Positions 5,232 through 11,489 of a DNA stretch of 11,489 bases are shown piece by piece. The DNA comes from RYN-431 sp036388295 (GTDB lineage: Bacteria > Planctomycetota > Phycisphaerae > Tepidisphaerales > Tepidisphaeraceae). Each line of letters starts with the position of its first letter. The first letter of the stretch is position 1. The position numbers and the translations under genes were made by a program. The stretch covers positions 1 to 11,489 of the forward strand of contig DASVSC010000199.1 in assembly GCA_036388295.1 (NCBI GenBank), written 5' to 3'. The notes beneath the pieces are model-generated. The model made no database searches. It saw nothing but the letters and a program-made list of their open reading frames with translations, and was not told where the DNA came from.

Positions 5232-5573
5232 GCGGTCGCGTTTCATTGGGTCGGGGTGCGCGGTGGGCGGGCGGCACGGTTCGTGCGCAAATCTTGCCAT
5301 CCACCACCGACGGCGGCTCGGTCGGCCGTTGAATTGCAACTGTTCATTTTATAATCGACGGCCCGTCGCGAGTGGTTAGGGCCGTGGCGGCGCGGCGCGG
5401 GGCGGCGGCCGGGTGGGCCGTGGGGTGGGGGCGCAGGGGGGCGAGCGTGAGCGTTTAACGTACGGTTTGGCTTGGCCGGGACAAGGGAAAAATGGAGGCG
5501 GGGCGGTGGGTTGAAGGCGCGGGCGGGGGTTTGCGGGTTCATCGTGCGGAGTGCACACTGGCGGCGAAGAGAA
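5232..5573. other. Very GC-rich intergenic stretch without a gene
   Basis: No frame on either strand here has believable protein content; the translations are Pro/Arg/Gly-rich noise. Bases 5390-5450 are almost entirely G and C. The only structured items are the isolated promoter-like TATAAT at 5350 and the repeat that follows at 5574. Confidence 0.5.
5329..5355 (+). promoter_or_regulatory. Isolated sigma70-like promoter candidate
   Basis: TTGAAT (5329-5334) and a perfect TATAAT (5350-5355) are separated by 15 bp, shorter than the preferred 17. They stand out in a GC-rich background. No plus-strand gene follows before the antisense ftsK, so a short RNA or a chance match are both possible. Confidence 0.25.
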
Positions 5574-5606
5574 CCCCTCCCCTAACCCCTCCCGCAAGGG
5601 GAGGGG
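5574..5606. repeat. GC-rich palindromic repeat downstream of ftsK
   Basis: CCCCTCCCC (5574-5582) and GGGGAGGGG (5598-5606) form a perfect 9-bp inverted repeat around 15 bases. Translated on the plus strand it gives PPLTPPARGGG, a string often seen in spurious ORFs because this kind of intergenic repeat is widespread. It lies 41 bp past the ftsK stop and could help end that transcript, but no T-tract follows on the minus strand. Confidence 0.6.
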
Positions 5607-5647
5607 GACCAGAACGGGCGTTTGGCGTCCGGCATCGATCTGCGCGG

Positions 5648-8191
5648 TTATTCGCTCATGCCGTCGTCGGTGTCGGCGGCCTGCTGGGCCTTGATCGCTT
5701 CCCAGTCTTCCAGCGTGATGGCGGCTTCGCGGGCCTGGCTGCCCTTGTATTCGCCCACAAGTCCTGCGGCGGCCATGGCTTCGATCAGGCGGCTGGCGCG
5801 GCTGTAGCCGATCGTCAGACGGCGCTGCAGCAGGCTGACGCTGCCGCGCTTGGTTTCCAGGACGACGCGCACGGCGTCGTCGAACAGCGGGTCCTTGGCG
5901 GCCTCTTCGTCGATGTCGCCGGTGGCTTTGATTTGGATAAGTTCAGGCTCGTACTGGGCTTCGGCCAATGTCTTGACGTATTTGACGCTCTCGCGGATTT
6001 CCTTGTCGTCGATGTAGGTGCCCTGGCCGCGCATCGGTTTGCTACCGCCATTAGGCAGGAACAGCATGTCGCCGTGGCCGAGCAGGAGTTCGGCGCCGTT
6101 CATATCCAGCACGATGCGGCTGTCCATTTTGCTGGCGACGCGGAAGGCGATCTTGCTCGGCATGTTCGACTTGATCAGGCCCGTAACCACCGTGGCCTGC
6201 GGACGTTGCGTGGCCAGGATCAGGTGGATGCCGACGGCCCGGGCCTTCTGGGCGATGCGGACGATGAAGCTTTCGACTTCCTTGCCGCTGGTCATCATCA
6301 GGTCGGCCAACTCGTCGATGATGACGACCATGTACGGCAGCTTCTTCGGCAAGCGGGCTTCTTCCTCGGGCGTGCCGGGGTTGAAGCGTTCGATCAGTTC
6401 TTCCTGGGTGAGTTTGTTAAAGTCCTTGATGTTCCTAACCCCTGCCTCGGCCAGCAGTTCGTAGCGTTCGTCCATCTTCGTGCAGGCCCATTCCAGCACG
6501 CTGCAGGCCTTGGCGGTTTCGGTGATCACGGGGCACATCAGGTGCGGGATGTCGCGGAACGGGGCCATTTCCACGACCTTGGGGTCGACCAGAATCAGCT
6601 TCACCATGTCCGGCCGCTGCGTGTACATGATCGACATGATAATGGTGTTGATACAGACCGACTTACCACTACCGGTGGTACCGGCGATCAGGCAGTGGGG
6701 CATTTTGGTGAGGTCGGCGATGAGCGGCTCGCCGCTGGCGTCCTTGCCGAGGAAGATGGGGATGCCGCCGTCTTTCATCACGTCGGCGGGGGCCAGCTGC
6801 ATCAGGTCCTTCAGGCGGACCTTTTCCTTTTCCTCGTTCGGCACTTCGATGCCGACGGTGTTTTTGCCGGGAATCGGCGCGACGATGCGAACCGTCTCGG
6901 CCTTGAGGCTGCGCTGGATGTCGTTCGATAACCCACTGATGGTGCTGACTTTAATGCCCGCGGCAAGGCTGAGTTCGTACATCGTAATGACGGGGCCGGT
7001 GTCGATCTCGACGACGTGGGCGTCGATGTTGAACTCTTTAAGCGTCTGCTCCAGCTGCGCGGCCTTTTCGCGGACGAAGCTTTCCTGCGTCTCGGCGTAC
7101 CCGTATTCGGCATCGGCCAGGTGGTTCCACGCGGGCAGCTCGTAATCGCCCAGTTCCTTCGGCGGCGGCGGGGCCATCTGCTTGGGCTTCTGCATGCTCG
7201 GCAGGCGGACGAGGATGTCGCGCTTCGGCGCGGGCGTCGGCACGGGTTCGACCGTAAGCGGCGCGTCGGCCACGAGTTCCGCCTCCGGCACCGTCGGCAG
7301 CGGCGTGGGACGGCGTTCGGGAATGACGGCGGCCTCGCTGGGGCCGAGGTCGTGCGGGTCTTCCATCGCGACGTCGTCGGCGGGGAAGTCCAAGTCGATC
7401 TCGTCGTCGCTCGGTGCGGGCACGTATTTCAAATTCGGCGTGTCCGTCGGCGGCGGAGACTTACGGCCCTTGCCCACCAGCGGGCTAACCACGGGATTGG
7501 GCTTTGCGGTTTCGTCGTCGTCCACGCCAACTTCTGCTCGGCTCATACGTTGCGCGCCGCCCGGGTCGCGCGTCACGAACTTCGGCATCGTCGGCAGCTT
7601 CGGCATCTCGGGGAACTTGAACCGCATCAGGGCGGGGCTGGGCACCTTGGAGCGGGCATTGGCTAAAGCAGTGCCGAGCGCACTAGGGGCCCGCAGGACC
7701 AGGTCGTCCGCCGCCAGGATCAGGCCGACGAGCATCACGCTCAGCAGGGCGAGGGTGGAGCCGACGGCGTTGAAGTGCGAGCGCAGGAAGTGGGCCGACG
7801 CGATGCCCATGATGCCGCCGTTGCCCTCGGGCAGGCCGGTGCGCGTGCCACCACTAATGGTGTGCACGACGGCCGCGAACGCCACGGCCAGCAGGGCCAC
7901 GCCCGTCAGCCGCAGCCACAAATCGCTCAGGCGGTTCCGCGTCGCCGTCAGCACCAGGAAAACGGCCATGAAGAACAGCACGGGGTAAACACCCGGCCCG
8001 ATGGCATAGCGGCCCCAATACGCGACATACGCCCCGGCCGACCCGCAGAGGTTCGACACCTGCTGCGGGTACGGATAAACGGCGTGGCTGGGCGGGTCGA
8101 GCGGGCTGAAACTCACGGTCGACAAAAAGGCGAACGCCCACAAGGCGAAGGCCGAGAACAAAAAGACAGAGCGGATGGGGTTGCGCTGCAT
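5648..8191 (-). CDS. ftsK: DNA translocase FtsK/SpoIIIE
   Basis: This encodes 847 residues from ATG 8191 (MQRNPIRSV). An upstream in-frame ATG at 8230 adds 13 residues that fall inside the MITE-like element and look spurious. The N-terminus has four membrane segments (about 8-26, 66-83, 93-112, 140-160) that anchor the protein at the division septum. A Pro/acidic linker follows (about 165-375). The RecA-like motor then shows Walker A GTTGSGKS (504-511), Walker B VVIIDELADL (D626, E627) and the conserved ATQRPQATVVTG block. The end (about 775-835, RGSVSLLQRRLTIGYSRASRL) is the winged-helix gamma domain that reads polar DNA guide sequences. FtsK hexamers pump the terminus region of the chromosome and support dimer resolution during division. 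All parts look intact and the length is usual. dut lies upstream on the same strand, 189 bp away with a repeat element between, so co-transcription is uncertain. Confidence 0.97.
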   Translation of the reverse strand: MQRNPIRSVFLFSAFALWAFAFLSTVSFSPLDPPSHAVYPYPQQVSNLCGSAGAYVAYWGRYAIGPGVYPVLFFMAVFLVLTATRNRLSDLWLRLTGVALLAVAFAAVVHTISGGTRTGLPEGNGGIMGIASAHFLRSHFNAVGSTLALLSVMLVGLILAADDLVLRAPSALGTALANARSKVPSPALMRFKFPEMPKLPTMPKFVTRDPGGAQRMSRAEVGVDDDETAKPNPVVSPLVGKGRKSPPPTDTPNLKYVPAPSDDEIDLDFPADDVAMEDPHDLGPSEAAVIPERRPTPLPTVPEAELVADAPLTVEPVPTPAPKRDILVRLPSMQKPKQMAPPPPKELGDYELPAWNHLADAEYGYAETQESFVREKAAQLEQTLKEFNIDAHVVEIDTGPVITMYELSLAAGIKVSTISGLSNDIQRSLKAETVRIVAPIPGKNTVGIEVPNEEKEKVRLKDLMQLAPADVMKDGGIPIFLGKDASGEPLIADLTKMPHCLIAGTTGSGKSVCINTIIMSIMYTQRPDMVKLILVDPKVVEMAPFRDIPHLMCPVITETAKACSVLEWACTKMDERYELLAEAGVRNIKDFNKLTQEELIERFNPGTPEEEARLPKKLPYMVVIIDELADLMMTSGKEVESFIVRIAQKARAVGIHLILATQRPQATVVTGLIKSNMPSKIAFRVASKMDSRIVLDMNGAELLLGHGDMLFLPNGGSKPMRGQGTYIDDKEIRESVKYVKTLAEAQYEPELIQIKATGDIDEEAAKDPLFDDAVRVVLETKRGSVSLLQRRLTIGYSRASRLIEAMAAAGLVGEYKGSQAREAAITLEDWEAIKAQQAADTDDGMSE

Positions 8192-8202
8192 GGGGAAAAT
8201 CC

Positions 8203-8363
8203 GAATGACGAAACCAGAAACCCGAATCAAATCAGAATCACAAAACCAGAAACAAATCTGATCGAAACAGAGAGTCCCGCGGCCCTGCCGCGGGAAAGAC
8301 GCGGTCGGAGCCCGGCGGCTCTCTTTTGGGAACGTCGTGACGTGTTTTCTGGTTTCGTCATTC
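8203..8363. mobile_element. MITE-like element with 18-bp terminal inverted repeats
   Basis: gaatgacgaaaccagaaa (8203-8220) is perfectly inverted as tttctggtttcgtcattc (8346-8363), bounding 161 bp with no coding content. Inside, AGAGAG (8269-8274) pairs with CTCTCT (8319-8324), TCCCGCGG (8275-8282) with CCGCGGGA (8288-8295), and GAGCC with GGCTC near 8308-8321, giving a branched cruciform. No target-site duplication is evident. It fills the space between dut and ftsK. Confidence 0.55.
8275..8295 (-). terminator. Hairpin possibly ending the dut transcript
   Basis: A perfect 8-bp GC stem with a 5-base loop lies 85 bp beyond the dut stop on the minus strand and is followed there by CTCTCTGTTTC, a weak pyrimidine run. 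It may instead be only an internal stem of the MITE-like element. Confidence 0.3.
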
Positions 8364-8379
8364 TGTTTTTCACCATTAG

Positions 8380-8823
8380 TTAGTGCCCCGTGTGCCCGAA
8401 ACCGCGGTCGCCGCGGGGCGTTTCGTCCAGTTCGTCGACCTCGACGATCGACACAGGCGGCACCGGCAGGACCAGCATTTGGGCGATCCGCATGCCGCGG
8501 GTAACGATAAACGGGGCTCGGCCGAGGTTGATCAGGGGGACGACGACTTCGCCGCGATAGTCGGCATCAATGGTGCCGGGCGAATTGATGAGCGTGATGC
8601 CGAACTTGCTGGCCAGGCCCGAGCGGGGACGGACTTGGGCCTCGTAGCCGGGCGGGATTGCCATGGCGAACCCGCAGGGCACGGGGCGGATGTCGCCGGG
8701 AGTGAGGGTCAGGTCCTCGTCGACGGCCGCGCACAGGTCGAAACCGGCCGCGAGGGCGGTCATCTGGCGGGGCAGATCAAGGCCCTGGCCATGGGGCAGG
8801 CGGCGCAATCGGACCGTAATCAT
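8380..8823 (-). CDS. dut: dUTP diphosphatase (dUTPase)
   Basis: This encodes 147 residues with all five trimeric dUTPase motifs in order: AGFDL (26-30), RPRSGLA (65-71), NSPGTIDADYRGEV (80-93, with D86 as the expected catalytic aspartate), RGMRIAQMLV (109-118) and the C-terminal lid RGDRGFGHTG (137-146). The enzyme hydrolyses dUTP to dUMP and pyrophosphate in the cytoplasm, keeping uracil out of DNA and supplying dUMP for thymidylate synthesis. Length is normal and nothing is missing. I chose ATG 8823; a GTG at 8829 two codons earlier is equally possible, and neither has a Shine-Dalgarno site. It is transcribed divergently from the ATP-grasp gene at 8971 across a 147-bp spacer that should hold both promoters. 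Confidence 0.96.
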   Translation of the reverse strand: MITVRLRRLPHGQGLDLPRQMTALAAGFDLCAAVDEDLTLTPGDIRPVPCGFAMAIPPGYEAQVRPRSGLASKFGITLINSPGTIDADYRGEVVVPLINLGRAPFIVTRGMRIAQMLVLPVPPVSIVEVDELDETPRGDRGFGHTGH

Positions 8824-8901
8824 TGTCACGACAACGTTATCGGCACTGGACGGGCCTTTCCGATAGTCCGTAGCCGACAGGGGCGTCGGGCGGGCCTAAA
8901 C

Positions 8902-8930
8902 TTGGCCAGGCGCAGCGGTTCGGCTATCGT
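8902..8930 (+). promoter_or_regulatory. Candidate promoter for the ATP-grasp/alpha-E operon
   Basis: TTGGCC (8902-8907) and TATCGT (8925-8930) are spaced by exactly 17 bp, each matching four of six sigma70 consensus positions. It lies 40 bp upstream of the first gene's ATG, in the divergent spacer with dut. Confidence 0.3.
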
Positions 8931-8970
8931 TTAGCCCAACCAACTGCGGAGAATAACGACCGGACGACGC

Positions 8971-10443
8971 ATGTTCGAAGACTATGAGATCGGCGGCGTG
9001 TTCGACGAGATGTTCGCCGGCCCCGAGGAACCACGCCGCCACTACGCCGGCGTGACCCAGCGCCTGGCGGACATGGATCCCGACACTTTTGAGCGTCGCC
9101 GCCGCATGGCCGACGCGTTGTTCCGCAACCAGGGCATCACCTTCACCGTCTACGCCGACAAACGTGGCGTCGAGAAGATCTTCCCCTTCGACCTCGTCCC
9201 CCGCATCATCCCGGCCGACGAATGGGAGATGCTGGAACGGGGTCTCGTCCAGCGCATTACCGCCCTAAACCTGTTCTGCCAAGACATTTATCACGAACAG
9301 CGGATTCTCAAAGAAAAGATCATCGACCCCGAACTGATCTACGGGGCCAAGATGTTCCGCCGAGAGATGTTCGGCGTGAACGTGCCGCGGAACATCTACA
9401 TCCACATCTGCGGCAGCGACCTGATCCGCGGCACCGACGGCCGGTACTACGTCCTTGAGGACAACGGCCGCACGCCCAGCGGCGTGTCGTACGTGCTGGA
9501 GAACCGCGCGGTGATGAAGCGCGTATTCCCGTCGGTGTTCAACGAATATCGCGTACGCGCGATCGAGGATTATCCGCTGAACCTGCTGCACACGATGCGG
9601 CACGTCGCCCCCAGTCACGCCGCCGACCCGACTTGCGTCATTCTTACGCCGGGCGTGTTCAACAGCGCCTATTTCGAACACACGTTCCTCGCCCGGCAGA
9701 TGGGCATTGATCTGGTCGAGGGCCAGGATCTGGTCGTCGACAACGGCTTCGTCTACATGCGCACGACAGCCGGCCTGCGGCGGGTGGACGTGATTTACCG
9801 GCGTTTAGACGACGACTTCCTCGACCCGCTCTGCTTCCGCCAGGACAGCGTGCTCGGCGTCGCCGGGCTGATGAATGCCTACCGCGTCGGCAACGTGGCC
9901 CTCGTGAACGCCGTTGGCACCGGTGTTGCGGATGACAAGGCGATCTACCCCTTCGTCCCCGACATGATCAAGTTCTACCTCGGCCAGGAACCGATCCTGC
10001 TGAACGTGCCGACGTACATCTGCGCCCGGCCCGACGACCGCAAGTTCGTGCTGGAAAACCTCGACAAGCTGGTCGTCAAATCGACCAATGAATCGGGCGG
10101 CTACGGCATGCTGATGGGTCACCAGTCGACGAGGGAAGAGCAGGCGGTGTTTGCCGAGAAGATCAAGGCCGAGCCGCGGGACTACATCGCCCAGCCGGTG
10201 GTCGAGCTGAGCCAGGCCCCCAGCTTCTGCGACGGTACCAACGTCGTTAGCGGCGACGGCTCGCGCAAGTTCGAAGGCCGACGCGTCGATTTGCGGCCGT
10301 ACATCCTGTACGGCGAGAAAGTAATCGTTATGCCCGGCGGCCTGACGCGCGTGGCCTTGCGGCGCGGGTCGCTCGTCGTCAACAGCAGTCAGGGCGGCGG
10401 CAGCAAAGACACCTGGGTGCTGGAAGAGGAGGACGCGTCGTGA
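8971..10443 (+). CDS. Circularly permuted ATP-grasp protein (DUF404/DUF407 type)
   Basis: This encodes 490 residues and looks full length. The start MFEDYEIGGVFDEMF is the usual N-terminus of the family, which supports ATG 8971 although the nearest GGAG lies 19 bp upstream. Diagnostic blocks are the YVLEDNGRTPSG segment (160-171), DVIYRRLDDDFLDPL mid-protein, KSTNESGGYGM (370-380), which resembles a nucleotide-binding loop, and DLRPYILYG (440-448) followed by a Gly/Ser-rich NSSQGGGSKDTWVL end. ATP-grasp enzymes join carboxylates to amines through acyl-phosphate intermediates. This permuted subfamily is proposed from comparative genomics to ligate amino acids or small peptides, but its substrate is unknown. 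The stop overlaps the next gene by four bases, and this gene pairing is conserved in many bacteria, often with a transglutaminase-like gene that could lie beyond the window. Confidence 0.92.
   Translation: MFEDYEIGGVFDEMFAGPEEPRRHYAGVTQRLADMDPDTFERRRRMADALFRNQGITFTVYADKRGVEKIFPFDLVPRIIPADEWEMLERGLVQRITALNLFCQDIYHEQRILKEKIIDPELIYGAKMFRREMFGVNVPRNIYIHICGSDLIRGTDGRYYVLEDNGRTPSGVSYVLENRAVMKRVFPSVFNEYRVRAIEDYPLNLLHTMRHVAPSHAADPTCVILTPGVFNSAYFEHTFLARQMGIDLVEGQDLVVDNGFVYMRTTAGLRRVDVIYRRLDDDFLDPLCFRQDSVLGVAGLMNAYRVGNVALVNAVGTGVADDKAIYPFVPDMIKFYLGQEPILLNVPTYICARPDDRKFVLENLDKLVVKSTNESGGYGMLMGHQSTREEQAVFAEKIKAEPRDYIAQPVVELSQAPSFCDGTNVVSGDGSRKFEGRRVDLRPYILYGEKVIVMPGGLTRVALRRGSLVVNSSQGGGSKDTWVLEEEDAS
10427..10442 (+). 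promoter_or_regulatory. Shine-Dalgarno site inside the ATP-grasp gene selecting GTG 10440
   Basis: AGGAGG (10427-10432) is seven bases before GTG 10440, which overlaps the upstream stop as GTGA. This is the strongest ribosome site in the window and indicates translational coupling. ATG 10446 and 10506 are less well placed. Confidence 0.65.
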
Positions 10444-11453
10444 CCATGATGTATCAACCCCCGAGTCCTCTGGCCGCCCCCGGCTGCAGCGCCGATGCCA
10501 GGCCGATGCTCGCCCGCGACGCCGACAGCATGTTCTGGATGTCGCGCTATGTCGAGCGGTCCGAGCACGTCGCCCGTCTGCTGCGCGTGCACGCAGCCTT
10601 GCTGACGGACGTCGGTGACCTCACGCCCGAACTGGAAGCCATGATGTGGAACACCATCATGATCACCTTCCGCTCCGGAGACCTGCCCGCAGGGGACGGC
10701 CCGCTCGGCCCGCGCATCGCCCGGCACATGACGTTCGACCTGAACACGCCTAACTCCATCAGTTCCTGCATCGCCCGCGCCCGCGAGAACGCCCGCGCCA
10801 TTCGCGAAAGCATCAGCAGCGAAATGTGGGAGTGCATGAACGCGATCTACTGGAGCGTGCAGGCCGAGGACGCGCCCGCACGCTACGAAGACTCACCCGA
10901 CGATTATTTCTATGGCATTATGACCAGCTCCATGCTGTTCCAAGGCCTGTCGAACCAGACGATGGCCCACGACCAGCGATGGGCCTTCACGCACGTGGCC
11001 CGGTACCTGGAGCGTATCGACGTGACGGCCCGTGTGATCGAAACCCGCTTCGAAGTGCTGTCACGCATGGAAGCGGAACTGGACCAACCGCTGAACATTC
11101 ATCTGATGGGCGTGCTGCGCAGCTGCTGTTCGCTAGAGACGTACCGCCGAATGCATTTGGCGGATCTGGACGCCGACCGGGTGGCCCAGTTCCTGATCCT
11201 GCAGCGCGACTTCCCGCGCTCGATCCGTTTCTGCGTCGAAGAGGCCCGCCACGCGCTGGAACAGGTCCGCGAAAGCAACGGCAGCCGAACCCCCAGCAAC
11301 CCGGAACGCATTCTCGGCCGGCTCAGCAGCCAGTTGGAATACACGGACATCAACGAAGTCCTCGCCGGCGGGCTGGGGGCATTCCTCCAGCAGATCCAGT
11401 CGACGGTCGCCGAAGCCTCGCTGTCGCTGCAGAAGACGTATTTTCTTTATTAG
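10440..11453 (+). CDS. Alpha-E domain protein (DUF403)
   Basis: This encodes 337 residues from GTG 10440. The family opening appears as MLARDADSMFWMSRYVERSE (from residue 23), and a second similar helix HVARYLERIDVTARVIETR follows in the middle. The whole protein is predicted alpha-helical with many Arg/Glu pairs and no membrane segment. Most family members start at the position of residue 23 here, so ATG 10506 is an alternative start. The strong Shine-Dalgarno site favours the longer form with a 22-residue Pro-rich extension. Alpha-E proteins occur almost always beside permuted ATP-grasp proteins of the preceding type and are thought to work with them in a peptide-ligation or modification pathway of unknown product. 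The gene ends at TAG 11451-11453, after which a short repeat runs to the end of the window. Confidence 0.93.
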   Translation: MTMMYQPPSPLAAPGCSADARPMLARDADSMFWMSRYVERSEHVARLLRVHAALLTDVGDLTPELEAMMWNTIMITFRSGDLPAGDGPLGPRIARHMTFDLNTPNSISSCIARARENARAIRESISSEMWECMNAIYWSVQAEDAPARYEDSPDDYFYGIMTSSMLFQGLSNQTMAHDQRWAFTHVARYLERIDVTARVIETRFEVLSRMEAELDQPLNIHLMGVLRSCCSLETYRRMHLADLDADRVAQFLILQRDFPRSIRFCVEEARHALEQVRESNGSRTPSNPERILGRLSSQLEYTDINEVLAGGLGAFLQQIQSTVAEASLSLQKTYFLY

Positions 11454-11487
11454 GAGAGTGGGAAGTTGAGAGTGGGAAGTGGGAAGT
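11454..11487. repeat. Short tandem repeat at the window edge
   Basis: gagagtgggaagtt (11454-11467) is followed by gagagtgggaagt (11468-11480) and a partial gggaagt (11481-11487). It begins directly after the alpha-E stop codon and may continue past the window. Confidence 0.7.
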
Positions 11488-11489
11488 AA

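Noticed and set aside
5492..6931. 479-codon open frame on the plus strand
   Set aside because: It is antisense to ftsK; its His/Asp/Val-rich translation is the typical mirror of a high-GC gene and has no domain.
7016..7988. Long plus-strand open frames across the ftsK linker
   Set aside because: Shadows of ftsK; the Arg/His- or Ser/Gly-rich sequences carry no motif.
8192..8230. ATG 8230 as start of ftsK
   Set aside because: The extra residues are encoded by the terminal inverted repeat of the MITE-like element and do not resemble an FtsK N-terminus.
9265..10122. Minus-strand open frames inside the ATP-grasp gene
   Set aside because: Antisense to a well-supported gene; valine- and alanine-rich noise.

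Overview
The window looks like chromosomal DNA of a high-GC planctomycete, most plausibly of the Phycisphaerae type; this is inferred, not proven. The grounds are the strong G/C third-position bias of the flanking genes, a PEP-CTERM sorting tail (VPEP, hydrophobic stretch, RRR), weak or absent Shine-Dalgarno sites on several core genes, and intergenic spaces packed with small palindromic repeats.

Layout. 1-276: 3' part of a HepT-type HEPN toxin gene (+). 300-779: a small multi-pass membrane protein (-). 821-1000: a coding-like tail (-) with no credible 5' end. 1204-4226: an AT-richer three-gene operon (+) of a DGQHR-domain protein, an unrecognised protein whose best start is a non-canonical ATC, and a beta-class DNA methyltransferase. 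4227-5647: a junk-rich zone with a degenerate tRNA-like element, a 5'-truncated PEP-CTERM gene, tandem palindromic repeats, one small ORF, two strong hairpins, a 14-bp tandem repeat and a GC-rich palindromic repeat. 5648-8191: ftsK (-). 8203-8363: a MITE-like element. 8380-8823: dut (-). 8971-11453: a translationally coupled pair (+) encoding a circularly permuted ATP-grasp enzyme and its alpha-E partner. The window ends in another short repeat.

ftsK, dut and the ATP-grasp/alpha-E pair are ordinary resident genes. The part worth attention is the 1204-4226 cassette. Its composition differs from both sides, its genes are tightly spaced, and it combines a DNA methyltransferase with a DGQHR protein (a family known from DNA-modification systems such as Dnd) and a helical protein with faint HEPN-like features. 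No recognisable restriction nuclease is present. It is a reasonable candidate for an undescribed DNA-modification or defence system, lying about 0.9 kb from a HepT toxin gene. Its function is inferred from family membership and context only.
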